Origin: Dissophora ornata
Lineage: Eukaryota; Mortierellomycota; Mortierellomycetes; Mortierellales; Mortierellaceae
Assembly (NCBI GenBank): GCA_025201705.1
Contig: MU616820.1
Coordinates: 1-39,384 of the forward strand
Length of the DNA stretch: 39,384 nt
Reading direction: 5' to 3'
In this document: positions 1-9,868 of the stretch, one piece after another
How the letters are laid out: the number at the start of each line of letters is the position of its first letter
Position numbering within the stretch: position 1 is the first letter of the stretch
Made by a program: the position numbers and the translations under genes
Notes under the pieces: model-generated
Told to the model about the DNA's origin: nothing
Databases searched by the model: none
Seen by the model: only the letters and a program-made list of their open reading frames with translations

Positions 1-375
1 ATTTTTGAAAACCTCGTTGAAGTTGGCATCAAATGGCCAAATAGTGCTTGCTCCCGCTACCTCTTTCATGGAGCACCACTCTCACGTTGTTCAAAACGGC
101 TTTTAAGATGCATTTCATGGGAAATACCAGTTTTTTGTGTGTGTGTGGTGGTCACGAAGACCGAGGTTTGGCTGGCGATGGCATTCAGTGGTTGTTAGGG
201 CTATACTAATGATGTGGATGCAAAAAAACGAAGACTATGTAACGAAAAATATCGATGTATATGACTTTAAAGAAAAATTGTTCATCCATGGACTGAGCGC
301 GCAAGACATGTTGGGTTGTTGAATAAAACGAACAACCCGGGTTGTCAAATAGATTAATCCGATGAGAATACTTAC
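1..375. other. window edge, no certain gene
   Basis: This stretch lies downstream (minus strand) of the signal-peptide exon at 376-473 and should hold the rest of that gene. One possible acceptor (minus strand, CTCAG ending at 293) gives an 83-nt intron and about 18 more codons before a stop, but nothing in those codons is recognisable. A GT-rich run sits near 136-150. I support no other feature. Confidence 0.3.
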
Positions 376-473
376 ACGGGTCGTCCAGGTTGCGTTTGGG
401 CGCTAATCATGGATGCGGTCATGGCGAGTGCCAACACAAGCACAAGAAGAGAATAAGCGGTGCGAGCAATCAT
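376..473 (-). CDS. 5' exon of a putative small secreted protein
   Basis: On the minus strand an ATG at 473-471 opens a 32-codon stretch with a textbook signal peptide: an early Arg, a hydrophobic core (LLVLVLALAM) and a likely cleavage site after I-S-A, before a Gln. The frame would meet TAA at once, but the bases there form a good donor (GT|GTAAGTAT, intron from 375), so the exon is taken to end at 376 in phase 2. The mature protein lies to the left and cannot be assembled with confidence; it may run off the window. Family unknown. The signal peptide and donor are seen; the gene call is inference. A chance ORF is possible. Confidence 0.4.
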
Positions 474-818
474 GGTTGTGGTTCAAAGTAGAATGTGTTT
501 GATGTGTTGGTGTGGTAGTGAAGTAGGAAAGAAAGATGGGGATGGTGGGTTGGCAAACGAGGGACGACATGCTATTGGATCGGAGATTTGCACAGATTTT
601 AAAACTGTACGAAGATTTCCTTTTCAGTGACGTAAAGATTTTAAACGGCCTCCAGGACAATCCACGGCAAACTGGAGACAAAAGCCCAATTTTGAAAAGG
701 AAGGATATGTCAATTGACAAACGACAGGGGTAAGAATATGTCAATTGACAGACGACTTTATTCATTGGCACTTTCGCCCTGCGCCAACCAGGGAAAAAAA
801 TGTTATGATTAAAAGAGC
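474..818. other. intergenic, upstream of the secreted-protein exon
   Basis: Probably the promoter and 5' leader of the minus-strand secreted-protein gene. It carries a near-exact direct repeat of about 20 bp containing ATATGTCAATTGACA, at about 705-725 and 736-756, centred on the palindrome TCAATTGA. The open frames on both strands lack any protein character. Confidence 0.3.
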
Positions 819-823
819 AAAAA
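819..823 (-). terminator. Pol III T-run terminator for the tRNA
   Basis: On the minus strand five T residues begin six bases after the tRNA discriminator base, the usual place for an RNA polymerase III terminator. A second T4 run follows a few bases later. Confidence 0.6.
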
Positions 824-828
824 GGATG

Positions 829-901
829 TGGAGCAGCTGGTAGTCGAAACCAGTGCCTCTCCCATGCGAAGGGAGCGCTCTACCAAATGAGCTACAGCCC
901 C
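829..901 (-). tRNA. tRNA-Ala (anticodon CGC)
   Basis: The minus strand folds into a 73-nt cloverleaf without an intron. It has a D arm GCTC/GAGC with the conserved GG in the loop, an anticodon stem CTCCC/GGGAG around loop TTCGCAT (anticodon CGC), a five-base variable loop AGGCA, and a T arm CTGGT/ACCAG with loop TTCGACT. The acceptor stem has G3-T70, the main identity element of alanine tRNAs, which agrees with the anticodon. Two oddities are a T-T mismatch at acceptor pair 6-67 and T53-A61 in place of the near-universal G53-C61, which weakens the B box. It could be a low-activity or decaying copy, but the rest of the fold and the terminator look intact. Confidence 0.8.
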
Positions 902-1868
902 TGTTATTGAATCCATTTTCGATAAACAATTTAATTTGAAATATTTTATATACTCATCGGCAGCCGAAACTTAAACTGCGGAAAATGGGCGCTACACCCG
1001 TTAGATGGTGAATTTTGCCTCTCCCTTTCCACTCAAGCTCTCCCTGTTGATAAAAGGACCTCAGGTATTGAAAATGGAGGAAATAAGCTGATTCCCTTGT
1101 CTTCTGGCGCGATTTGTGAAGTGTAAAAAGGGTTCTGTGCCAATTTAAACCACGAAAGTGAAGAAAAGGGGTTTGTCAGTGCTCGCGACTAGATGGGATA
1201 ACCGGCTCACGAAACCTCCGTTGCGATATCCTCTCTCCATCAGAAGTTATTGATGTCCAAAATATGTGGATTCGCGCGGGAAATTTCAAATGCGTTCAAA
1301 TTCGTTTGCACCGAATTTTTCACTGAAGACAGTCACTTCGCACTAACTCCATGTAAAGCACACCTGAAAGTCTGAAGATACCTTTCAATCCTGAACGCAT
1401 TTTGATTTAAGAGATCAACATTGTCGTGAACCCAGGCTCAGTCATGCAAAAGACCATTTCCAAGCAGGCCGAGGTGGTTATAAAGAGTTGATGGCAGGTT
1501 ATCAAAGAAAGCGTGGGTGTATATTCAAGTTTCTTAAGTAGCTTGGTACAGACTTGGAGGGCGGAGAGTGAGGCCCGATAAATATGCCGGAAAGGTATGT
1601 AGCGGTTGATACTGCCCCAACCCATACTAATGAAGAAAATGAAATGAATCTATGATCTCAATATTTACTCACATCGTCAATTCGCCCATCGCTGCTGCTA
1701 TCACCTACAGCTTGTATAGAAAGGTGGGCGTATCTGTGGTTCGACTTGTATTCTCATTGATTTTCTTTAGTATCAAGAAGTCCCCAAAAGGCACTGCTAA
1801 GGCATCCTTACTAGCAAGTCTGCTACTGATTTAGTTGTGTAGTTGGATGGCTTTCCCTTGACTGTTAG
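902..1868. other. gene-free stretch upstream of the NACHT remnant
   Basis: No frame here shows convincing coding character. Part of it may be decayed upstream sequence of the NACHT-type gene that becomes recognisable at 1869, but frames are broken too often to claim this. Confidence 0.35.
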
Positions 1869-2256
1869 AGTTTGCGTCGGCTTAGGGATCGACGATTAGA
1901 AAGGGGAAGCAAATCCATGTATGTTTCTCCACAAGCCAAGGCTGATCTACAAGCCCGCAATGACGTGGTGTTTCCTTGATGGAAAAAGTCAAGGAATTTC
2001 TGGGCAGTGATCAAAAGGTGTTTCTGCTGCTAGGCGATTCTGGTGCTGGCAAATCTACCTTTATCCAACAACTCGAGTGCGACCTGTAGAACAGCTACAC
2101 GAAAAATGAAGGCCGAATACCGCTGTTTATCACTCTGGCAGCAATCACAAACCCTGAAGATGAACTGGTTGTCAAACAGCTGAAGAAGGAAGGGTTCACA
2201 AAGAAAACAAAGAACAACAGCAATGAGGTTCACGGAGTGAGTCCCGCAGGAAATTG
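1869..2256 (+). pseudogene. remnant of a NACHT/STAND P-loop ATPase
   Basis: Two plus-strand frames join to resemble the start of the NTPase domain of a large NACHT-type family that I recall from Mortierella genomes. The first frame (from 1869, through the ATG at 1917, to TGA at 1977) gives an Arg-rich run ending in RG, then YVSPQAKADLQAR. The second (from 1979) gives MEKVKEFL, then the Walker A motif GDSGAGKST (2033-2059). The switch is consistent with loss of one base near 1977. A TAG at 2087-2089 stands where the family usually has Trp. The frame then stays open past IPLFITLAAI and KQLKKEGFT before likeness fades near 2256. No Walker B or sensor regions remain. These are ATPases of unknown or defence-like role. 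The breaks are seen; the family name rests on remembered likeness. Confidence 0.75.
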
Positions 2257-4730
2257 GGGAGTGATGTTCTACGCAGTTTTAGGAAGATAGGCGACCGTCC
2301 GATCTAGGAAGAATCAGGAACGAATGCGGGACATGCTCGCATGTGCTGCGTGAGCGGGTTTTTTTTCGGTTCAGTGTTTCCTCGTTTCGAAACTCCACGT
2401 GTGGGAAAATAGCCAGACATGTGTTCATGGAGAGCAAGGTGAGAGGGCAACAGAAAAGTATAGATCTCGAAAAATCTGGGCTAGCAGGAGGGGGTGTTGG
2501 GGGAGAAGAGCGCCGAGTTATTGTGTAGTCTAGCTGGTTGGTGCCGCAACACTCAATGCAGAAAGACTTGAATATTAAATCTGAGATATGGTATTGACAT
2601 GAGGGCGTTTTATTAAATGAGGATATTGTTCGGAGTAAATTGAAAGAGAGGCAGAAAAAGTAAACAAAAAAATAATATGCTGTTGGTTTTGTGCTGTCAC
2701 TTCAGACGACAGGCACGAAACGCGTCCTAAAGTAAATTTTTTGGTGCAAGGTGCATATAATTTATTGGGTCGTTGGCCAGCGGGATGAACGCCATGACGG
2801 AAAGCTGGGATAGCGTCTTCCACTAGTTCGTTTTCCTTAACCCTTGGATTGCGTTATAAACACTACCCTTGTAGATAAATGAAATTCATTTTTTGTATGC
2901 AGATAGGGTCTATTAGTATGTTGGGTTCGTGCTATTTTTGAAACTAGTGAGATGTCTGCATGGTTGTTTCTCTATTCAAGCATCGAGTACCATTCTAAGC
3001 AAAGGAAAAGAGGTCGCAGCTGTTGTTACGCATCTGGGCGTGGTGATTTCGTTTCGTGCTTCTTGTCGTCCTGTCAGATCGCACTTTCTCTTACTCTCTC
3101 TTTCCCCCCCTCGTAAAATATAAACAAAAACGCTGAAAGTTTGCGTTTGCGCTGAATAAGCTAAATGTGTGATAAATCTCGGCTGGAGAGAGAAGGAGGA
3201 GAGCAGAAAAGCATAATTAGGCAGGATGCCATCAGTTGCCATCGAGATCCTCATATGAGAATATGAAAATAGTAATTCTGCATCTAGCTTTCTCTGGTCA
3301 CATCCAAGAAATCCAGGTTACTCCGCAATTATTTTGCGGGTGCCATAGTATAACTCGCTGGTAGGTCATTGACATTGCATGCATTTTAGAAAATTGCTTG
3401 TAGTAGAGGTGGCTTGGACCGCAAGCGAATGAACGCTTGGTCTGAATGGCTTCGCTTTGGATGTCGGACGTCGCATTAATTCGGCTGTGGAGCCGAGCAT
3501 ACCGGATGCGCACGGAGGCACCAAGGCGAATAAGGTTTACTTTGCAGCTCAGTTGTCATATTGTGGAGGAATGATGTTGGGAACATTTTTCTAGGAAGCT
3601 GGTGCCCCAATCTCAATGACCTGATGGTGTACATACTATTTGTTGCACATGATCGGTCGGCCCCTTTTTACATTCACTTAATTTTATTTTATTTGCAGAT
3701 TTATTTTATGCTATTCTATTACATTTTGTTTATTTTATTTTACTCTATGCTACTCCTTGTTGGTTTGTGCGGGTTTGTTTGATGTAGCTTGTAACTTACG
3801 ATATCTCAAGACATCAGCCACTCACCCTTGGACCTAACAAAGGAGGATTAGGACTGACGTCCTGGACGCCATGCCGGGAAACCACTTGGTCACTCATTTA
3901 CTTTTCGCGATCTCGCACAGAAGGAAAACAAAGTTGTAGAGTGTGGCCAAGAGGCGGTCAGTTGTCGTGCACGAGCGTCGCATGTGTACAAAGCAATTAA
4001 CCCTGAATTGCCTGAAGACTACAGCAATATAAAGAAACGATTCAATTGTGGGGCGATCAAATCTTGGCCTGAGCAAACCACGAGAACGGAAATCAGGAGT
4101 AGTAATTCTGCCCGTATATGTGCGCACCGCATCGGGTGAATAAAGCAGGGCCTTGCCGCGTGAGCAGACAATTACGGGCATTAACGGCAAGTTGGGATGT
4201 GTCGCAATTGCGATTGATACAGCAGTTGATGGGGAGGGCGATGAAAATGAGTACATGTTATCCGGGGGAAGCACGAAGATGAACGGAACTGAATTGAACA
4301 GAATACAATGGCCACTCAATCTGTAAATTCAAGACCAACAGCTGAGCGGCTCCGTCGACTTGGCTTGAGAGCTGGCTCTAGCTTTCCTGACATGTGTATG
4401 TTGCACCCCCCAAATTAGCTGGTTTATTTTAATTTCTACATAAAATGCGGCATCATCACCATCATCTCCCACCCTTTTCTCTTCATTCCAAAAAAAAAAA
4501 AAATTGACTCCTTCTGTTGTTCTTCTAAAAATCGACATCGTACCTGAATATAACCTTGACAGGACAATAATTATTTTGCCTGGAACATCAAGTCACCATA
4601 TCCGATTTTCATTCCTCCCTCCAACTTCTCCCGCAACTTTTTCGTCCAAGTTTCTCCACATTTTTGTGATATTGATATATTGTCATTGCAATCAAGTTCC
4701 GACCTTCGTTACATTTTCCATTTTACAAAT
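2257..4730. other. long intergenic region, no recognisable gene
   Basis: About 2.5 kb with only short frames of low protein character. It has an AT-rich block of TTTTA-type runs (about 3675-3770) and an A13 run near 4489-4501. The last 200 bases are probably the promoter and 5' leader of the helix-turn-helix gene at 4731. A 141-codon minus-strand frame (3894-4319) begins with TTG and matches nothing I know. Confidence 0.4.
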
Positions 4731-7614
4731 ATGGGTGTCTTTGGTGAGAAGCACACATCCCTCACGCGTGAACAGAAGCGCCAGCTGATCCATCACGCGG
4801 ATACGCACAAACTGCGGCCAACAGAGGTCTGTGACTGGGTGCTGGCCACCTGGGGACTCAAGATCGCGCGCGTGACAGTGTACTCGATTCTGCACAAGCA
4901 GCGCGCATCGCTGATGGCTGGCCGTAAGGATCTGTACCAGTCGATGCATAATAGCACCAATAGCCTGCACTCCGCTTCCGGATCATCGTCCTCCTCTCCA
5001 TCCAGCTTTACGAACACCAACTTGAACTCCATGGACGAATGCCTTGAACGCGACATGAGTACTGGCCGAGTCACCAAGCACCGAGATAGCGACAAGCGGG
5101 TCAGAAGTGCCAACAACAGTGCCCGGAGCAGCAGCGGCGTCAGCGACCTCTCGTCGATGGTGACCTTTAGTAGTTCTGGAGAAGGTAAAACGCCGATCTT
5201 GCTTAAGCAGTTTTACTCTTCTCCTCGATCCCCCTCTCCCCGCAGTGTACAGTATATAGCTCTAGCTCTATGCTGGTCTCTCCTCTCATCATTGCTCCCC
5301 GGCAGCACCCAATAGCGCCCAGACCCGACGTTGGCACCCCTCGTGGTGGTCCCGATAATGCGATCCAGTGCTCAAATCTGCAGATCGTACAACGCACCTG
5401 CATTTCATCAACTCTGTTTATCGTTGCTATGTTTTGCTCTCCCCATTTGGAAACAATTGTTCATTCTGTGATCAACTCAATCGCGGTCGCGCGTCATTCT
5501 GTCCGAGATCTAAATTCGTACCCATGCAGGTGCTCTCGGACAAACATATACAAACAAACTGGCATATAGTCTATCCAAACACACGCACGTTGCGCTTCCC
5601 ACCTGTGCTCTCCTGTCTCCTCCTTTCTTGTACATGGACATGTACATGTCTCGGCTCGCTTCGCCAGATCTGTGCGATTGTCCTATCAAAGATTTTCCTA
5701 ATTTGCTAATCTACCCGATTCAATCGTAATTTAGGTGCCCGTTGGGAAGGTCAGCTCAAGCGGGTGCGAGAGCCTGCCTCGGTTGAGCTCGACCGAGCAA
5801 TGGTCGAGTTCTTGAAGTCCTCGGCTGCTGTCGATGCGCACGGCCGTCGACTCAATGATGCTGAGCTACAAGTCCACGCCCTCCGCCTCGCTCGGGGGAT
5901 TCCCAGTGCGAGCCGAATGCGATGTTCCTTCGGCTGGCTCAGGCACTTCAAGCGCAGACTCGGTGTTCAATGGGCCCCCGATCGGCTCGGTCACCATCGA
6001 TGGATCATCGAGATAGATCCCTCTAGACCAGTCAAGGGTTCATCTTTCGATACACAGGGGTCTTCATCGTCTACGACATCCTCGTCACAGCCCCCCGTGC
6101 TGTCGTTGTTGTCAGTCGAAACAGCCCTTGCGCCGGGTTTAGCTTCATCCCTGACAGCTGTATCAGATTACAATAGCCATTCCTCCCGATCTCTTGGTCT
6201 ATTTCGGGGTCAAGACAAAGCCAAACAGGTGCATGATGGCCACAACAAGACGGCCCAATCTCAACCTCATCCAACCCCCGATGGGCTTGCAGAGGATGGT
6301 GGGAACTATGAATATTATTCGAGCCACGGATTGTTGGGGAAGGGCGATGACCCGATGTCGTCGAGTGCGAAAGCTTTTATGACATCGAGCAAGCACACTC
6401 ACCCGACCGCGACCTCTACATCCACGTCGACCTCCTTCTCCCGTCCCTATGGTACACCATTCCCCTTTGGTCAGCAACTGCAGGGGCGTCGCAGTCTAGA
6501 CATGCAACAACCACAGCTGCAGCAACCACAGCTGCACAGACACCACTCTTTCAGCGAATCTTCATCCTTCTCGTCCCTAGGACAGTTCACATCCTCGGTG
6601 TCACATCCGCTTAACGTATCAACGACATCTCTGGCTCACCCCTCCCAAAGCAGCTATCTCGACCTCCACCATTCTTCTATCCAGCCGACGTCTCAACCAA
6701 CCACACAGTCTTCTATCCTTGACTCATTCCCAAGTCTCTTTCACTCTCTCCCCCCTCTCCAGAATTCACCCGCGACAGTCCCGTCATCCCAGCTCTTGCA
6801 CAGCAATACGCCTCTTGGAGCATTCCAAGCCTATGTCACTCCTAGTTTTTCGTCACCATCCGAGAGAAGGTTGAACACTTCTCAACTCAGTATGAGTGTC
6901 GATGGAGGGATGCGTAAAGTGCCCAGCGCGAACGATTCCTACGAGATGTTACAAAACTTACTGTTGTTCAATGAACAGGACCACCATTACATCGGCGAAC
7001 AACAGACGCTCCTCCTTCCGAAGTGGATGTACCAGCAGCGGCAGATCCTCAACCAGGCAGACGGTAGTGAAGGGAAGGTGATGAGGATGGGTCAACAGCA
7101 CCCTCTCGCCACTCAACAACAAAATCATCAGATACAAACAGCTCCACTATTGGCGTCGTCGCCAGCGCCATTTTTACCACACCTGTTCTCACCGACTTCA
7201 ACGCAACACCGCCACCGCCTCAACCATTATCACCACCCTCTATCGACCCAGTCACCGTCGTATCCTCACTCCAATTTCCCGCAGAATCAACAACAAATCC
7301 ATCGTTCCGGGTCTCCGAAATCTTCACCCTCATTGTCGCCATTGTCGACAACTAGCTCTCTTCCTCCCACAGAGGCTGGGGCCAGTAGCGCCAGTGGTGC
7401 TAGTGTCCAGGGCCACGGCAGTGGTAGTAGTATTTCCGCTGGCATAGGTCAATTCAGTGCGAGCTCATCTTTCCCGTCCTCAACGTCCTCAATTGAGCAG
7501 CAAACGTTCTTTGCGCATAATGCGCTACCGCAGCAGTTTGCATTACAGCAACCGCAGCCGCAACAGCAAAACCAGCAACATTACCAGTACCACCAACAGT
7601 TATCACTTGGACTT

Positions 7615-7648
<34 letters not shown>

Positions 7649-7686
7649 CACCGCAGTTGTTTGCTCCTCAGCACAGCCAACAGTAG
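4731..7686 (+). CDS. CENP-B-type double helix-turn-helix DNA-binding protein
   Basis: Two exons, 4731-5184 and 5735-7686, give 801 residues. The intron of 550 nt has donor GTAAAA and acceptor TTTAG and splits a Gly codon in phase 1. Residues about 10-58 form a CENP-B/psq N-terminal helix-turn-helix (LTREQKRQL, then RPTEVCDWVLATWG). Residues about 153-225 form the second CENP-B/Tc5 helix-turn-helix (ELDRAMVEFL, then AHGRRLNDAELQ). The remaining ~570 residues are Ser/Pro/His/Gln-rich and disordered, ending in a run of 11 Gln. No DDE transposase domain follows, so this looks like a nuclear transcription or chromatin factor of domesticated pogo/Tc5 origin rather than an active transposase. The start has A at -3 and lies just before the first domain. 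The intron is far longer than others here. The two domains are clear; the targets are unknown. Confidence 0.85.
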
Positions 7687-7824
7687 CAGCCACGGGAATA
7701 ATGATATCAGCACAGTTCGCTTCCTTATACCAAATCGAAGTAAATAGTCAGTGTAACATACGTTCCGAAGTAAATATTTGTCTATTTTTTTTTACTGGAC
7801 ACTTTGAGCTGTGCCTCTCCACAT

Positions 7825-9627
7825 CTACGCTGCTACCGTTGGCTGGGGACGGCTACGTCTGGGGTATAATCTCAGTCCGTCCTGCACAATATCAAGTACT
7901 TCCTCTTTTGAAACTCGTCTCTGGGCACCCGTGTCGCGATCACGGATTGTGACAGTCTGGTCCTTGAGAGTGTCAAAGTCCACGGTCACGCACCAGGGCG
8001 TTCCAATCTCGTCCATGCGGTAATAGCGCCTTCCGATCGTCGTACTCTGGGTCTCGAGAGCAACGTTCACGAGCAGCTCTTGACGGAGGCTATTACTGAT
8101 GCCGGTGCAAATATCGACCAAGTCCTTATTGTTTGAAATCAGGGGCATGACCGCAACCTTGACAGGCGCAAGACGAGGGTGCAGTTTCATGATCGTTCGC
8201 ACACCCTTACTGCTATTTTCATTCTCGCCTTCCATGGAGGTGGCTCGTCCTTGTTCGTCTACGACCTCCATGGCATCCAGCATCAAAGCCAACATGGTTC
8301 TGTTCAGCCCACAGGAGGATTCAACTACATGTGGCGTGAACCTTTCCTTTTCTAATACTTCGGCACTGGTCTCTTTCTCTCCCGTGGCCTTCTCACGCGC
8401 TTGCCGTTCTTGCATCACCACTGCATCTGTATACTGCAGTTTAATTCCTGTTGCCTCTGAATGTTTGCTCAGGTCGAAATCGCCACGATTGGCGATACCC
8501 TCGACCTCACCCCATCCCCAAGGGAACAAATATTCGACATCCACACATCCACTAGAGTAATGTGCTAACTCGTCCTGCGAATGAGCTCTCTCCCTGATAC
8601 GTTCGTGGTTTCGAGCGTAGGTCCTCCACCAGTCCATTCTAAACTTGCGCCATGCTGAGAACTGCTCCTGGGCTTGCCAGGGCGCAACAAAGTACTCTAA
8701 TTCCATTTGCTCAAACTCTGGTGTTCTGAAGATGGCGTGCTCCAAGCGAATCTCATTCCTGAAAGATTTCCCGATCTGAGCGATACCAAACGGGATCTTC
8801 AGATGCGGATGTGATCGTTGGACGGTCATGTAGTTGATGAAGACACCCTGAGCGGTCTCGGGACGGAGATAAGTAAGTGAAGGGTACAAAGTCTTGTCGA
8901 CGAGTTGACGAGTGGTTGGTAGGTCAGCTGAGGATTTTTGAGCTTCCAAGGTTGTGGCGATGACCTTGTCGATTGGGTCGATCGGATCCAGATACGTCTT
9001 GAACATGAGGTTGAATGGGCGCGATTCCGTGAGGAACGGCGAGTTAGAGGTGGGGTCGACGTAGCCGTGGTAAGGGATTTGAAGCGAGGGGTCGTGGTCA
9101 GATGTCGGCGCTGATCCGGCTGCAGCCGTAGAGCCAGGATCCTGTTTCAGCACGATCCGATCCTTCTCCATTCTCTCGACGTGCAGTAGGATCTCTTTAC
9201 CATTTCGCGTGATCATGGCTCCTTTCGCAAATTGTGTCCTGATATCATTCTCCCATAGCTTCGCGGTCGGTTTGTCTGGCGCCGTAATAGGGATCCTGCC
9301 CCGGTCGTCCAGTATAAGTTCAGGCGCCTTGTCAGGACGGAATCGATCCTTCGATAGCCGTGAATCGACCATCTCGTCTGTGAACTGATCGACGTGTCCA
9401 GAGGTCTTGAGGACAGCGGGAGGGGTGATGATGGCGGTGTCGATGCCGACGACGTCAGACCGTTGATAGACCATCGAATTCCACCACTCCTGAGAAACGT
9501 TCCGTTTGAGTTCGACGCCAAGTGGGCCATAGTCGTAGGCACCCCTGAGCCCACCATGAATCTCTGCAGACTGAAAGAGGAAACCTCTGCGCTTGCAGAG
9601 GTCCAGCAAATGGCGCATGGCCGACAT
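7825..9627 (-). CDS. glycine--tRNA ligase, bacterial-type (alpha2)
   Basis: Charges tRNA-Gly with glycine. From the first in-frame ATG (9627-9625) the protein has 600 residues and opens directly into the catalytic domain (LLDLCKRRGF, EIHGG, AYDYGPLGVELKR). Class II motif 2 reads FRNEI (about 289-293) followed by FRTPEFEQMELEYF, and motif 3 surrounds SCGLNRTMLAL. The anticodon-binding domain has HPRLAPVKVAV, then GRRYYRMDEIGTPWCVTVD. These are signatures of the bacterial homodimeric enzyme; eukaryotic GRS1/GARS has SPRQGLLRVREF after FRNE. A mitochondrial role is therefore likely. A further 38 in-frame codons upstream (9741-9628) resemble a mitochondrial presequence, rich in Arg, Ser and Leu with no acidic residue except one Glu, but start with GTG and contain no ATG; the frame is closed by TGA at 9759-9757. 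No intron is needed. It shares a promoter with the NSRP1-like gene and converges with the gene ending at 7686. Confidence 0.93.
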   Translation of the reverse strand: MSAMRHLLDLCKRRGFLFQSAEIHGGLRGAYDYGPLGVELKRNVSQEWWNSMVYQRSDVVGIDTAIITPPAVLKTSGHVDQFTDEMVDSRLSKDRFRPDKAPELILDDRGRIPITAPDKPTAKLWENDIRTQFAKGAMITRNGKEILLHVERMEKDRIVLKQDPGSTAAAGSAPTSDHDPSLQIPYHGYVDPTSNSPFLTESRPFNLMFKTYLDPIDPIDKVIATTLEAQKSSADLPTTRQLVDKTLYPSLTYLRPETAQGVFINYMTVQRSHPHLKIPFGIAQIGKSFRNEIRLEHAIFRTPEFEQMELEYFVAPWQAQEQFSAWRKFRMDWWRTYARNHERIRERAHSQDELAHYSSGCVDVEYLFPWGWGEVEGIANRGDFDLSKHSEATGIKLQYTDAVVMQERQAREKATGEKETSAEVLEKERFTPHVVESSCGLNRTMLALMLDAMEVVDEQGRATSMEGENENSSKGVRTIMKLHPRLAPVKVAVMPLISNNKDLVDICTGISNSLRQELLVNVALETQSTTIGRRYYRMDEIGTPWCVTVDFDTLKDQTVTIRDRDTGAQRRVSKEEVLDIVQDGLRLYPRRSRPQPTVAA

Positions 9628-9868
9628 TGTGAAGGCGAGAGCGGGTGAGGTTGGAATGGAGCGGAGAAAGCCTGGGGGCAACGAAAGCCGGGAAGCGACG
9701 AGACTAGGAAGGTGTTCCTGGGCAGCGGGTCGAGAAAACACAAGCCACTTGTCCTTTCATGGCACCCATTCATTGCTCCCTATTCCTAGCTCACTCTCAC
9801 ACGCCCGCCCCATCGACTTCGACATCAACACTAGCAGCTGCACATTACCAATAGCACGCATATATCCC
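9628..9868. promoter_or_regulatory. bidirectional promoter, GlyRS / NSRP1-like
   Basis: Only 241 bp separate the ATG of GlyRS (minus) from the ATG of the NSRP1-like gene (plus), so both transcripts must start here. The GlyRS-proximal half also encodes the presequence-like, AUG-less in-frame extension. I see no clear TATA box. Confidence 0.6.

Noticed and set aside
3894..4319. 141-codon minus-strand frame
   Set aside because: It begins with TTG, matches nothing recognisable, and lies in a decayed intergenic zone.
9213..9773. Minus-strand ATG at 9773 as an alternative GlyRS start
   Set aside because: It is out of frame with GlyRS and no plausible short intron joins it to the catalytic frame.
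9593..9868. In-frame upstream extension of the NSRP1-like gene
   Set aside because: It has no family likeness and runs across the GlyRS start region on the other strand; the family-like start is at 9869.
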